Shown here in pieces: positions 34,185-42,636 of a DNA stretch of 64,000 nt. The notes beneath the pieces are model-generated. The model was given only the letters and a program-made list of their open reading frames with translations. It was not told the origin of the DNA and ran no database searches. Position 1 is the first letter of the stretch; every line of letters starts with the position of its first letter. Made by a program: the position numbers and the translations under genes. This DNA comes from G963665545 sp963665545 (GTDB lineage: Bacteria > Pseudomonadota > Gammaproteobacteria > Xanthomonadales > SZUA-36), in NCBI GenBank assembly GCA_963665545.2, contig CAXXKZ010000007.1, positions 372,001-436,000 on the forward strand, in the 5' to 3' direction.

Positions 34185-35327
34185 TTGAAAAACCCATTTG
34201 AAACTGAAGAACATATCAACTTTCGTGACACCATCCGCCGATTTGTCGAACGTGAGGTCCGGCCGTTTCCCGATGAATGGGACGAGGCCGGTGAAGTTCC
34301 CTGGTCGATACACGAAGGGATTGGCGCTCTGGGGGTTTTCGGCTTCGGCATCGACGAGCAATATGGCGGGCTCGGATTTGATGACGCCTTCCTGCGGGCA
34401 ATCTGGGGGGAAGAGATTTCCAAGTGCGGCGCCACCGGGGTGCCCGCCGCCGTAGGCGGGCGCTCGATATCGGTAGGCCCCATCAATTTGCTGGCCAGTG
34501 AAGAGATCAAACGAAAAGTGCTGCCACCAGTGCTCGCAGGTCGAGTCGGTTCTTCACTCGGAATCACCGAACCCTCCGGGGGTTCGGACGTCGCCAACCT
34601 GACAACCCGTGCGATTCGTGATGGCGACCACTATGTTCTTAACGGCGCCAAGACTTTTATTACCGGGGGCATGAAATCTGACTACTTTGTCATTGCCGCG
34701 CGCACCGGCGGCGAGGGCTTGACGGGCATCTCTTTGTTCCTGGTCGAAGCCGACACCCCTGGATTCACCCGCCAGCTGCAGGACCGCAAGATGGGTTGGT
34801 GGTGTTCAGACACGGCAGACTTGTTTTTCGAGGATTGCCACGTGCCGGCCGGTCACAGGCTGGGTGATGAAAACCGCGGTTTCATTGCCATCATGAAAAA
34901 TTTTAATTACGAGCGCTTTGGCATGGTGGCCCAGGTTCTCGGCATGATGAAAGTGTGCATGGAGGATGCCATCGCCTGGGCTCAGGAAAGACAGACCTTT
35001 GGACGACCGCTGATCAGTCGGCAGGTGATTCGCCACAAGATCGCCGAGATGTCAGTGCGCATTGATGTGGTGGAGGCCTACATCAATCAGATTGCCTGGC
35101 AGATCAATGCAGGAGAAATGCCGGTGGCCGAGATATCCAAAGCCAAGTTTTTCTCCACCAAGGCGTTGGAATTCTGCGCATCCGAGGCGATGCAGATATT
35201 CGGCGGCGCAGGATTTATGCGCGGCAACCGCATCGAGCGCATTTACCGGGAGGTTAAGGTGATGGCGATCGGAGGCGGTTCAGAAGAAATCATGCGGGAT
35301 CTCGCGATGCGGCAAATGGGCTACTGA
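34185..35327 (+). CDS. atuD: Acyl-CoA dehydrogenase (citronellyl-CoA dehydrogenase type)
   Basis: A 380-aa flavoprotein. The only start giving a full N-terminus is a TTG at 34185 (MKNPFETEEH), preceded by GGGAAAT. GITEPSGGSDVANLTT is the FAD/substrate signature (residues about 125-140), GAKTFITGG follows, the catalytic Glu region is QIFGGAGFMRGNRIERIYREV, and GGSEEIMRDLA closes the protein. It would oxidise citronellyl-CoA to geranyl-CoA with electrons passed to ETF. It is divergent from atuA (about 90 bases), and four bases upstream of the TetR gene, so atuD and the regulator share a transcript. General short-chain ACADs are an alternative. Confidence 0.85.
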   Translation: MKNPFETEEHINFRDTIRRFVEREVRPFPDEWDEAGEVPWSIHEGIGALGVFGFGIDEQYGGLGFDDAFLRAIWGEEISKCGATGVPAAVGGRSISVGPINLLASEEIKRKVLPPVLAGRVGSSLGITEPSGGSDVANLTTRAIRDGDHYVLNGAKTFITGGMKSDYFVIAARTGGEGLTGISLFLVEADTPGFTRQLQDRKMGWWCSDTADLFFEDCHVPAGHRLGDENRGFIAIMKNFNYERFGMVAQVLGMMKVCMEDAIAWAQERQTFGRPLISRQVIRHKIAEMSVRIDVVEAYINQIAWQINAGEMPVAEISKAKFFSTKALEFCASEAMQIFGGAGFMRGNRIERIYREVKVMAIGGGSEEIMRDLAMRQMGY

Positions 35328-35331
35328 CGTC

Positions 35332-36051
35332 GTGTCCAGTGGGTCCAGCCAGACTCGCCGCGAACGCCTCGAGGAACGCGAGGGCGTCATCGTTTCGGCA
35401 GCGTACGACGAGTTTCTCGAACACGGTTTTGATGGTGCCAGGATGGCAAAAATAGCGCGACGCGCAGGCCTGGCCGAGGGCACCTTGTACCTCTACTTTC
35501 GAAACAAGAATGCGCTGGTGGGTGCCGTCGTCGGCCGTTTCTACGAGGTCCTCACTCAAAGCGCGGGCAAGGGCGTCCTGGAGCGCGAATCAACAACCGA
35601 TCGTCTCGGGTTTCTGGTTGAGCACCATTTGAATTCCTGTATCGCGGAGTGGTCGATATTGGAACTGGTCGTACCCGTGTACTGGCGGATTCGCGAATAC
35701 AGGGATTCGGATTTCATCGGCTTCAATCGCACCTACTCGGCAATTTTTGACAGGATCATCCGTGACGGCGTCAGCCGCGGCGAACTGCGGGGTGATTTGC
35801 CAATACACTTCATGCGCGACTTGTTTTTCGGCACTCTCGAACATTCAATTCGCACCTATCTGGTGCACGGTCAAAGCACGGACGACACCCAGTCAGTCGA
35901 TCAGATCGCATCCCAAATCACATCGATGATTTTGCCCGCCCTGGGCATCAATCCCCCACCTGACGAGGCAGCTACTCCTCAACTCGAATTCATTACGCAG
36001 CGCCTGGAAGCCGTGGTCGAACGTCTGGACAAATCACCCCTCGATCGCTAA
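35332..36051 (+). CDS. TetR-family regulator of the terpene cluster (AtuR-like)
   Basis: A 239-aa TetR protein beginning at a GTG (35332) just after atuD. The helix-turn-helix lies at residues about 22-66 (SAAYDEFLEHGFDGARMAKI then AGLAEGTLYLYFRNKNALV). A ligand domain with an YWRIREYRDSDFIGF segment follows, and the C-terminus ends in a predicted short coiled coil (FITQRLEAVVERLDK). By context it should repress atuD-atuR and perhaps atuACEF, with an acyl-CoA inducer. The operator candidate is the ATGAG/CTCAT palindrome upstream of atuD. The longer than usual C-terminus (about 40 extra residues) has no assigned role. Confidence 0.82.
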   Translation: MSSGSSQTRRERLEEREGVIVSAAYDEFLEHGFDGARMAKIARRAGLAEGTLYLYFRNKNALVGAVVGRFYEVLTQSAGKGVLERESTTDRLGFLVEHHLNSCIAEWSILELVVPVYWRIREYRDSDFIGFNRTYSAIFDRIIRDGVSRGELRGDLPIHFMRDLFFGTLEHSIRTYLVHGQSTDDTQSVDQIASQITSMILPALGINPPPDEAATPQLEFITQRLEAVVERLDKSPLDR

Positions 36052-36063
36052 ACCCCGTAATGC

Positions 36064-36086
36064 TTATCACAATCATTCTCATTCCG
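36064..36086 (+). promoter_or_regulatory. Fur-box-like site upstream of bfr
   Basis: TATCACAATCATTCTCATTC closely resembles the Fur-like sequence at bfd (AATCATTCTCATT shared). It lies about 130 bases upstream of the bfr start. Fur can act positively or negatively on bacterioferritin genes, so the sign is not predicted. Confidence 0.6.
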
Positions 36087-36214
36087 GCAGAATAGATTCA
36101 TTTATGTAGAATGATTACGGAGCCGTCCGGTTATCAGCAGGGCTTGCGACGGACTTGCCACGGGTTTGGCCACTACACCAGCTGCATCAGCCACGGGAAT
36201 TAGGAGAAACATCA

Positions 36215-36682
36215 ATGCAAGGTGACGCCAAGGTTATTGCCTATCTCAATAGCGTTTTGCGTAACGAATTGACCGCCATCAACCAGTATTTTCTGCATTC
36301 CCGCATGCTCAAGGATATGGGGCTTAAGGATCTTGCAGAGTACGAATACCAGGAATCAGTGGACGAGATGAAGCACGCGGATTTGCTGATTGAACGGATT
36401 TTATTCCTCGAAGGCCTTCCCAATCTGCAGGACCTGGGTAAGTTGATGATCGGGGAACACCCCAAGGAAATGCTCGAATGTGATTTGCGACTGGAAATGG
36501 ATAGCCTGCCGGTGCTCAGAGAGGCCATTGGTTACTGCGAGTCATCAACTGACTTCGTCAGTCGCGATCTGTTTGCAACAATCCTGGATTCCGAAGAAGA
36601 ACACGTGGACTGGCTGGAAACCCAGCTGAGCTTGATCAGGGCCGTAGGGCTGGAAAATTACCTGCAGTCAGGCATGAAGTAG
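36215..36682 (+). CDS. bfr: Bacterioferritin
   Basis: A 155-aa four-helix protein preceded by AGGAGA. Ferroxidase ligands are in register: Glu18 (RNELTAINQYFLH), Glu51 and His54 (DEMKHAD), then later Glu and the EEEHVDW Glu/His pair. Met52, the axial ligand of the intersubunit haem, is present, so this is a true haem-binding Bfr rather than a plain ferritin. It stores iron as a ferric mineral in a 24-mer; Bfd encoded at 27.5 kb would drive release. An IS3 element lies 60 bases past its stop. Confidence 0.96.
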   Translation: MQGDAKVIAYLNSVLRNELTAINQYFLHSRMLKDMGLKDLAEYEYQESVDEMKHADLLIERILFLEGLPNLQDLGKLMIGEHPKEMLECDLRLEMDSLPVLREAIGYCESSTDFVSRDLFATILDSEEEHVDWLETQLSLIRAVGLENYLQSGMK

Positions 36683-36748
36683 CAATTCTTCAGACCTCAT
36701 GCATTTTCAATGCCGCATCTGAAATGATGACGTGGTCAAGCTATTTGA

Positions 36749-36763
36749 TACAACCCAGTTAAG
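36749..36763 (+). repeat. IS3 terminal inverted repeat, orfB side
   Basis: TACAACCCAGTTAAG, an exact reverse-complement match to 37957-37971. Confidence 0.9.
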
Positions 36764-37637
36764 CAACTTTTCTTAATTCTGTCATTTCCATTTCAAACTG
36801 ATTCGGACTTCTGTAATTGAGGTACGAATGCAGTCTGTAACTGTTATAAAACATCGATATGTAATCCAGGATATCCTGCTGGGCTTCATAGCGGGTCTGG
36901 TAGTGTCGCCAGTGCACCCGTTCCTGCTTCAGGCTGCCGAAGAAGCTCTCCACAACAGCGTTATCCCAGCAGTCGCCTTTTCGGCTCATGCTGCCTTTGA
37001 AGCCATGCGCTTTCAATAATCGCCTGCAAGCTTTACTGGCATATTGGGATCCGCGGTCAGAATGGTGGATCAAGCCTGCTTTTGGCCTGCGCAACCAGAT
37101 CGCCATCGTCAATGCATCACACACCAGCTGTGCGGTCATTCGGCTGCTCATACTCCAGCCCACAACTTTTCTGGAATATAAATCAATCACAACAGCCAGA
37201 TACAACCAGCCTTGCTGGGTCCAGACATAGGTGATGTCTGAAGCAAAAACCTGGTTGGGTTGCTCAACGTCAAATTGCCGTTCCAATAAATTTTCAAATA
37301 ACGGCAATTTATGATTGCTGTTGGTGGTCACTTTGAATTTCTTTTTATGACGAACTTGAATAACCGCTTCTTTCATCAGGTTCACGGTCTTCGTTCTGCT
37401 GATCGGAAAACCCAATGCATTCATCGCTCTTTTCATGCGCCGCCGGCCATAGGTATATTGGCTGGCAACGGCTATATCCTTCATCCAGTCCAGCATCTCC
37501 TGGTGCTCCGGATCCGCCAGCCTGGCTTCTGTAATTCGCCGATAGTGGTAATAACCTTGTCGGCTGACACCCAGTACTCGACACATCAGGTCGATTGGCC
37601 AGGTCTTCTTGTGTTGGGTGACAAACAAATATTTCAT
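36759..37637 (-). CDS. IS3-family transposase OrfB (DDE integrase)
   Basis: A 292-aa product with an N-terminal HTH_21-type region (MCRVLGVSRQGYYHYRR) and an rve integrase core. The catalytic triad is Asp in FASDITYVWT, Asp in HHSDRGSQYAS, and Glu in AVVESFFGSLKQE. Its own ATG (37637) overlaps the orfA stop as ATGA, but the frame is also continuous with a -1 shift on an A7 run in orfA (37667-37673). So an OrfAB fusion transposase can be made. The last codons extend into the terminal inverted repeat. Confidence 0.94.
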   Translation of the reverse strand: MKYLFVTQHKKTWPIDLMCRVLGVSRQGYYHYRRITEARLADPEHQEMLDWMKDIAVASQYTYGRRRMKRAMNALGFPISRTKTVNLMKEAVIQVRHKKKFKVTTNSNHKLPLFENLLERQFDVEQPNQVFASDITYVWTQQGWLYLAVVIDLYSRKVVGWSMSSRMTAQLVCDALTMAIWLRRPKAGLIHHSDRGSQYASKACRRLLKAHGFKGSMSRKGDCWDNAVVESFFGSLKQERVHWRHYQTRYEAQQDILDYISMFYNSYRLHSYLNYRSPNQFEMEMTELRKVA

Positions 37638-37927
37638 TTCATTTCTTTGGCAAAGAAGACCGTCGCTTTTTTTAGGATTTCTTTCTCCATTTTCAGGTTT
37701 TTGACCTGCGATCTTAACTTCCGGATTTCTTCCTGTTCCGGGGTGAGTTTGCCGTTCCCGCGGAAAGATTGCCCACCATCAGCTCGGTGTTCTGAAACCC
37801 AACGACCGAGCATATTGCTATTAAGCCCAAGGCTTCTGGCAGCTTCTGCACGGCTATAACCTTGATCGACTACCAAACTGACTGCATCCAGTTTGAACTC
37901 CTTTGAATACTTTTTTCTTCTTCTCAA
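37634..37927 (-). CDS. IS3-family OrfA (helix-turn-helix, leucine-zipper)
   Basis: A 97-aa protein: an N-terminal helix-turn-helix (KEFKLDAVSLVVDQGYS then AEAARSLGLN), and a C-terminal heptad-rich segment (ELTPEQEEIRKLRSQVKNL-type, ending EKEILKKATVFF) that mediates multimerisation. Near the 3' end, codons CTA AAA AAA form a slippery run where a -1 shift fuses it to orfB. Alone, OrfA usually represses transposition. Confidence 0.92.
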   Translation of the reverse strand: MRRRKKYSKEFKLDAVSLVVDQGYSRAEAARSLGLNSNMLGRWVSEHRADGGQSFRGNGKLTPEQEEIRKLRSQVKNLKMEKEILKKATVFFAKEMK

Positions 37928-37956
37928 TTTACTTCTCCCAGTTAAATAAATTATCT

Positions 37957-37971
37957 CTTAACTGGGTTGTA
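37957..37971 (-). repeat. IS3 terminal inverted repeat, orfA side
   Basis: CTTAACTGGGTTGTA, the reverse complement of 36749-36763 without mismatch. Confidence 0.9.
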
Positions 37972-38087
37972 CAATCTATTGGACCACTTCATGATGCAGG
38001 CTTGAGTTATCATTTAAGAGGCCGCATTTTTGTAGAGCGCCAGTCGATATCGTCTGGTGAGTTTTTCTATGGTTCAAATGAAATATT

Positions 38088-38642
38088 ATGTCCAGTCACA
38101 CCAGCCAACCCTGTAACTTTGAGCGCGACTGCGAAGTCGTGATGATTCCTGCCGGTGATGTGGTCAACATTCCAGCGGGCACCGTGGGTTACATCACCCA
38201 GGCACTCGGTGGGAGCTTTACTGTGTTCGTTGACGGCAATCTGTTTCGCGTGGCGGGGGTGGACGCCGACGCCATCGGCAAAGAACCGGTACTTCCGCCG
38301 GCGCTGCCCGAAAATGCCAGTGACGATGACGTTGAGCGTCTGGTTTGGGCTCAGATCAAAACCTGTTACGACCCGGAAATCCCGGTAAACGTCGTTGACC
38401 TGGGCTTGATTTACGAATGCGAGATTACCCGCAACAGTGATGGTGGCGGTCGCAGTGTCCAGGTGAAGATGACACTGACGGCGCCGGGTTGTGGCATGGG
38501 CGATATTCTGGTGGACGATGTGCGCTCGAAAATCGAACTGGTACCGACTGTTGAGAACGTGGAAGTGGAAATGACCTTGGACCCGCCCTGGAATTACAGC
38601 ATGATGTCCGACGTGGCGAAACTCGAAACCGGCATGTTCTGA
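38088..38642 (+). CDS. sufT: SufT family Fe-S cluster assembly protein
   Basis: A 184-aa protein. The N-terminal segment (about 1-65; IPAGDVVNIPAGTVGYITQ) is specific to SufT. The C-terminal part is a MIP18/DUF59 domain with EIPVNVVDLGLIYECEI and the conserved TAPGCGMGDILVDDV (Cys in a P-G-C-G-M context). It aids maturation of Fe-S proteins. It usually closes a suf operon; here no sufBCDS genes are adjacent, and an IS3 element lies 110 bases upstream. No clear promoter is visible between, so expression may have changed after insertion. Confidence 0.88.
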   Translation: MSSHTSQPCNFERDCEVVMIPAGDVVNIPAGTVGYITQALGGSFTVFVDGNLFRVAGVDADAIGKEPVLPPALPENASDDDVERLVWAQIKTCYDPEIPVNVVDLGLIYECEITRNSDGGGRSVQVKMTLTAPGCGMGDILVDDVRSKIELVPTVENVEVEMTLDPPWNYSMMSDVAKLETGMF

Positions 38643-38660
38643 ACAATTTCCCCGGGCGGC

Positions 38661-39743
38661 TCAGAGTTGTCTGATTTCAGTCATTCCCTTGAGATCCACC
38701 GCTCGCAATCGATTCAGCATTGCCTCGCTTGCATACACCTCGCCCTGTTGGTCGATGATCAGCACCTCATCGAGACCCATGTTCGCCGCAACTTCAGACC
38801 AGGACGCTGCGCCGGCGATCAGCAAAGCGGTGGCCGCCGCGTCCGCCAGCCAGCCATCAGTGGCTATGACGGTGACCGAGGCCGTATCCCGCACTGGCCA
38901 ACCACTGGCAGGATCGAGCACATGGGCGTAGCGCTGGTCATCATCTTCCATGTACCGATGGTAATTTCCTGAGGTAAATACGGCCTCCCCATCGGCAACT
39001 TCGAGTGTGGCCAAAACCGTTCCCTGCGGCCAGCCAATCGCCACTTTCCAGGGTGTTCCATTCTTGTTGCCCATGCTTTTGATGTCCCCTCCGCCACTGA
39101 TTAAGGCATTATCGACACCAAGTTCGTTCAACCACTGACAGGCCAGGTCAAGGGCGTAGCCTTTGGCAATTCCCCCAAAATCGAGTTGCACAGCCGGGTT
39201 GGTGGAACTGATCTTGCCATTGCGGATGTCAATATCAAGACTGGATGGATGCAATGCAACCAGTGATTGGATCAAATTCTTGTCCGGTGGGGGGCCGGTC
39301 ACCGGAAAATCCGAGGTATGAAAGCCCCAGGCAGAAATTAATTTGCCGATCGCAGGATTGAAGCGGCCGCCGGAAGTGCGTTCGGCAGTCTGTGAATATC
39401 TGATCATTTGAGAGATATTCTCTCCCACCACCAAAAATTCGCCGTTTGCCAAAGCCCTGTTCAAACGGGTGAGCGTACCCGGTTCCCAGGCGTGCCATTC
39501 CTTGTGCAGGTTCTGAAATCGATTCTGTAGCAGAGCAAAGGCACGTTCGGCCAGCTTTTCATCACCATCTGCGATGACCACCTCGACGATGGTTCCGAAA
39601 ACAAAGAAGCTGGCGTGATGTTCCTTCTTTGGCTGGCAGGCAAGCAAAATTGGCAGGCAGACCAGCAGCAGGACGACACGCTTGGTCCCGGCGCAAAGAT
39701 AATTTATGGCTTGCAGGGTAAGCGGGATGCCGGGTGCCTTCAT
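38661..39743 (-). CDS. apbE: FAD:protein FMN transferase, lipoprotein
   Basis: A 360-aa ApbE. The ATG at 39743 (MKAPGIPL) has GAGGAG immediately before it; an ATG at 39779 is in frame and would add 12 residues. A lipoprotein signal ends in LLAC. Then come SGGRFNPAIGKLISAWGF (flavin/adenine region), DFGGIAKGYALDLAC, NALISGGGDIKSMG and the Mg2+-site TDGWLADAAATALLIAG. ApbE attaches FMN to Thr in NqrB/NqrC, RnfG and related redox proteins on the periplasmic side. None of these targets is in the window. It is convergent with sufT. Confidence 0.92.
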   Translation of the reverse strand: MKAPGIPLTLQAINYLCAGTKRVVLLLVCLPILLACQPKKEHHASFFVFGTIVEVVIADGDEKLAERAFALLQNRFQNLHKEWHAWEPGTLTRLNRALANGEFLVVGENISQMIRYSQTAERTSGGRFNPAIGKLISAWGFHTSDFPVTGPPPDKNLIQSLVALHPSSLDIDIRNGKISSTNPAVQLDFGGIAKGYALDLACQWLNELGVDNALISGGGDIKSMGNKNGTPWKVAIGWPQGTVLATLEVADGEAVFTSGNYHRYMEDDDQRYAHVLDPASGWPVRDTASVTVIATDGWLADAAATALLIAGAASWSEVAANMGLDEVLIIDQQGEVYASEAMLNRLRAVDLKGMTEIRQL

Positions 39744-39844
39744 CTCCTCATCAAACCACAATCCCGGGGGCTGTGCCATCCAGGCGGTTGACAGACCATG
39801 AAGTCAACCTGAAAATCCTTTATTGCTGGCAAGATTAGGACCCA

Positions 39845-41914
39845 ATGACCGACGTCAACGCAAAATGCCCCTGTGGCAGTGGCAAGATTTTTCGACACTG
39901 CCACGGTAAAACCGGCCAATCTTCATCGCCATCGGTGTTGGGCGTCGAGGTAGCGGTCCGGGAAAGAAAGGTTGTCGAAGCGCTCAAGGCCGGGAATCTA
40001 CAGCGGGCGCTGGACCTTGTGCAGGCGCTACCTGGGGGCGAGCGCAGCAGGCGTCTGCAGATCATGACCTTAATAAAAATCGGCACCACGGATAACGTCA
40101 TTACTGCAGTGGGTCTGCTCGAGGAATGGCATCTCCTCAAACCTGGTGATCCCGAAGCGCTGCAGCGACTGGTGGAAACCCATATTTTTCTGGAACGATT
40201 TGCTGATGCCCGGATGTGGCTCGACAAATTGTGTTCGGTCACCGGTTCCACCATCGATCCACGCTACTACCAGGCAATTATTCTTCAACTCCAGAGGCTC
40301 AGCGATAGGGCCCTGGATGCGCTGCTGGAAATTCAACTTTCACACTCATCCAAGCCGGCGGTGGCCCGAGTGGAAGCCGCAATGCAGCTCAATAATATTG
40401 CAGGCGGGCACTTTCCGGGCTCGCCAGGCTCGGATCCCATGATGATGTTGGATCATCAAGAAGAGCAAGGGCTGTTGCACGATGCGCTTGGCCGTTGGCA
40501 GAAGGCTGTTGCAGGCGGTGGCGCAGTCATTTCAGATCAGGACCGGAACACCGTCAGGAATGCCTGGTACAACCTGGGCTGCTACCTGATGAGCGATTTT
40601 GATCGTGTTGACCAATGCGTGGCTAATTTCGACCAGGCTCTGGAGATGGACCCAGACCACCTTCCCTCAAGAATCAACCGCCTGTTCGTTCTCAACTACA
40701 GCAACGCCATTACGCCTGCGAGCCTGTTTTCGCAGCACCGGGACAATGGTGAATGGCTAGGACGGGCAGTGAGGGCCTCGCCGCTGGTAACCGTTGAACC
40801 AACTCAGGTGGACCGACCCCTTCGCGTCGCCTATCTTTCGTCCGATTTCCGCAGACACTCAGTGGCTTTTTTTATATTGCCGGTTCTGCGACATCACGAC
40901 CGCGCCAGATTCCATGTGACCGTCTATCACAACAACCGCTCCGAGGACGATTACACCGCCCGGATTCGTCAGGCCAGTGATCAGTTTGTTCGGGTTCATG
41001 AACTCGATGACGAAGCCTTGGGCAAGAGAATCAGGCAGGATAATATCGACATTCTGATCGAGCTCAATGGCCTGACCAGTGATCACCGCATGGCATTAAT
41101 GGCCAGACGCTGCGCACCCTTGCAGATGACTTGGCTGGGTTATCCCAACACCACCGGACTGAAGACGGTGGACTACCGGATTGTCGATCGACTCACGGAT
41201 CCACCGGAAACCGCGCAGCAGCGGTTGGTCGAGAAAGCCCTGTACCTGCCACGGGTGTTTTCCGTTTACCAGGCATTGGCGGACCTTCCGGAAACGGTAG
41301 ATTCGCCCGCGAAGGTCAACGGCTTTGTCACCTTCGGTTCTTTCAATTTTCTGCCCAAGCTCAATGTGAATTTGCTGCGCAGTTGGGCGGATATCCTTTT
41401 TCGCGTGGACGATTCACGCCTGCTGATCAAGAACATGGCTCTGAGTTTTGAATCGCCGCGTCGCCGGGTCGCGGCGGCGCTGGAATCCATCGGCATTGAT
41501 CCTCGCCGCATTCACTTGGTCGGACGTACCGTGGGAAGCGCGCAGCATCTTGAATATTATCAGCAGGTTGACATCAGCCTGGACACCTATCCCTACAATG
41601 GCACTACGACGACCTGCGACAGCCTGATCATGGGCGTGCCGGTCGTCAGCCGCTTTGGTGAAGACCACCGATCCCGGGTGGGGTTGAGCCAATTAACGGC
41701 GGTCGGGCTGGAGTCTCTGGCATCGGCCAGCAACAACGGTTACATTGACAGGGCAGTTGCAGTGGCCATCGAGGCGGAACTCTTGGCAAGTGTTCGCAAA
41801 GACTTGAGACAGCGTATGATGGCATCGGCGCTGATGGATGGCGCAGGGCTGACTTCTGACCTGGAGCAGGCTTTGCGTGCCACCTGGCTGGCGCACAGCG
41901 CCAATGAGCAATAG
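39845..41914 (+). CDS. SEC-C/TPR protein with SPINDLY/OGT-type glycosyltransferase domain
   Basis: A 689-aa protein in three parts. Residues 8-20 (CPCGSGKIFRHCH) form a SEC-C zinc motif with C8, C10, C19 and H20. Residues about 35-300 are helical repeats of TPR type. Residues about 315-685 are an OGT/SPY catalytic domain (GT41): YLSSDFRRHSVAFF holds the His corresponding to the active-site His, TWLGYPNTTGL, FGSFNFLPKLN contains the UDP-contacting Lys, and LDTYPYNGTTTTCDSL and GVPVV complete the donor site. It likely transfers GlcNAc or another sugar to Ser/Thr or Asn of proteins. The acceptor is unknown. SEC-C fusion is unusual and may recruit ribosome, SecB or protein substrates. Confidence 0.87.
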   Translation: MTDVNAKCPCGSGKIFRHCHGKTGQSSSPSVLGVEVAVRERKVVEALKAGNLQRALDLVQALPGGERSRRLQIMTLIKIGTTDNVITAVGLLEEWHLLKPGDPEALQRLVETHIFLERFADARMWLDKLCSVTGSTIDPRYYQAIILQLQRLSDRALDALLEIQLSHSSKPAVARVEAAMQLNNIAGGHFPGSPGSDPMMMLDHQEEQGLLHDALGRWQKAVAGGGAVISDQDRNTVRNAWYNLGCYLMSDFDRVDQCVANFDQALEMDPDHLPSRINRLFVLNYSNAITPASLFSQHRDNGEWLGRAVRASPLVTVEPTQVDRPLRVAYLSSDFRRHSVAFFILPVLRHHDRARFHVTVYHNNRSEDDYTARIRQASDQFVRVHELDDEALGKRIRQDNIDILIELNGLTSDHRMALMARRCAPLQMTWLGYPNTTGLKTVDYRIVDRLTDPPETAQQRLVEKALYLPRVFSVYQALADLPETVDSPAKVNGFVTFGSFNFLPKLNVNLLRSWADILFRVDDSRLLIKNMALSFESPRRRVAAALESIGIDPRRIHLVGRTVGSAQHLEYYQQVDISLDTYPYNGTTTTCDSLIMGVPVVSRFGEDHRSRVGLSQLTAVGLESLASASNNGYIDRAVAVAIEAELLASVRKDLRQRMMASALMDGAGLTSDLEQALRATWLAHSANEQ

Positions 41915-41932
41915 GACAAAGATTTCGGCACA

Positions 41933-42508
41933 ATGAATTTACCTCGAGCGAATAAGCCTACCCTGTGTGCGGAGGACTGGGAGCGTGGCGCATTGGACCT
42001 GATTGCCGAGGGGGGGATTCGCAGCTTGGCCATAGAACCCCTGGCCCGCCGTATGGGTATCACCAAGGGCAGCTTTTACTGGCATTTCAGCAACCGCGAG
42101 GCCTTGTTGGAGCAGGCCCTCAAGGGTTGGGAAGAACATGATTTCCGCAATCTGAAGGCTTCTTTGGGCGGCACCGACGAACCAAGGGAACGCCTTTGCT
42201 CTTTTTTCCGCTACCTGCCAAGTGAGACGCTGACCCACGATGTGTACAGCGCTTTGTGCGAGGCGGCGGGCGACCCGAAAGTGGAGCCCGTGCTGGAGCG
42301 CGTGGCGGCCAGGCGAATGTCCTATCTGGCCATCGCATTTGAAGAAATCGGCATGGTGCCGGAAACTGCCATGCACCAGGCCAGGCTGGCCTATTCCTCT
42401 TATTTGGGCTTTTTGCAGCTTCACCGCCAGCATCAGGCGCCGAGCCCCTGCAGCAAAGAAATGGAAGCTTACATGGACCATGTCATCGCCACGCTCATCC
42501 CGGCCTGA
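41933..42508 (+). CDS. TetR/AcrR-family transcriptional regulator
   Basis: A 191-aa regulator 18 bases after the glycosyltransferase gene. The helix-turn-helix spans residues about 17-60 (ALDLIAEGGIRSLAIEPLAR then MGITKGSFYWHFSNREALL), a canonical TetR pattern. The ligand domain is unassigned; SSYLGFLQLHRQH in the last third is seen in other small TetRs. It might act on the neighbouring glycosyltransferase or pckG, but no operator is evident between them. Confidence 0.85.
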   Translation: MNLPRANKPTLCAEDWERGALDLIAEGGIRSLAIEPLARRMGITKGSFYWHFSNREALLEQALKGWEEHDFRNLKASLGGTDEPRERLCSFFRYLPSETLTHDVYSALCEAAGDPKVEPVLERVAARRMSYLAIAFEEIGMVPETAMHQARLAYSSYLGFLQLHRQHQAPSPCSKEMEAYMDHVIATLIPA

Positions 42509-42549
42509 GGGTTGAAGGGTGGCGGGCGGAAAATTACTCATGGCAATAA

Positions 42550-42578
42550 TTGTAATCAGCTCTCTGAGTCGTTATCCT
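42550..42578 (+). promoter_or_regulatory. Putative pckG promoter
   Basis: TTGTAA (42550-42555) and TATCCT (42573-42578) with 17-base spacing, 58 bases upstream of the pckG ATG. Called by eye. Confidence 0.35.
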
Positions 42579-42636
42579 GCCGGACTTTTCTGGTGCGCGA
42601 AGCTCGCACAATGACTGTAGAACGAGGCCCACGTCG

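Larger units (their letters stand above)
36746..37975 (-). mobile_element. IS3-family insertion sequence
   Basis: About 1.23 kb. The ends carry a 15-bp inverted repeat, TACAACCCAGTTAAG at 36749-36763 and its reverse complement at 37957-37971. It encodes overlapping orfA and orfB on the minus strand. The pentamer CTATT occurs immediately outside each proposed end (36741-36745 and 37976-37980), a possible target duplication, although exact end bases are uncertain by 2-3. Both genes look intact. It inserted between bfr and sufT and may have displaced sufT regulatory DNA. Confidence 0.88.
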
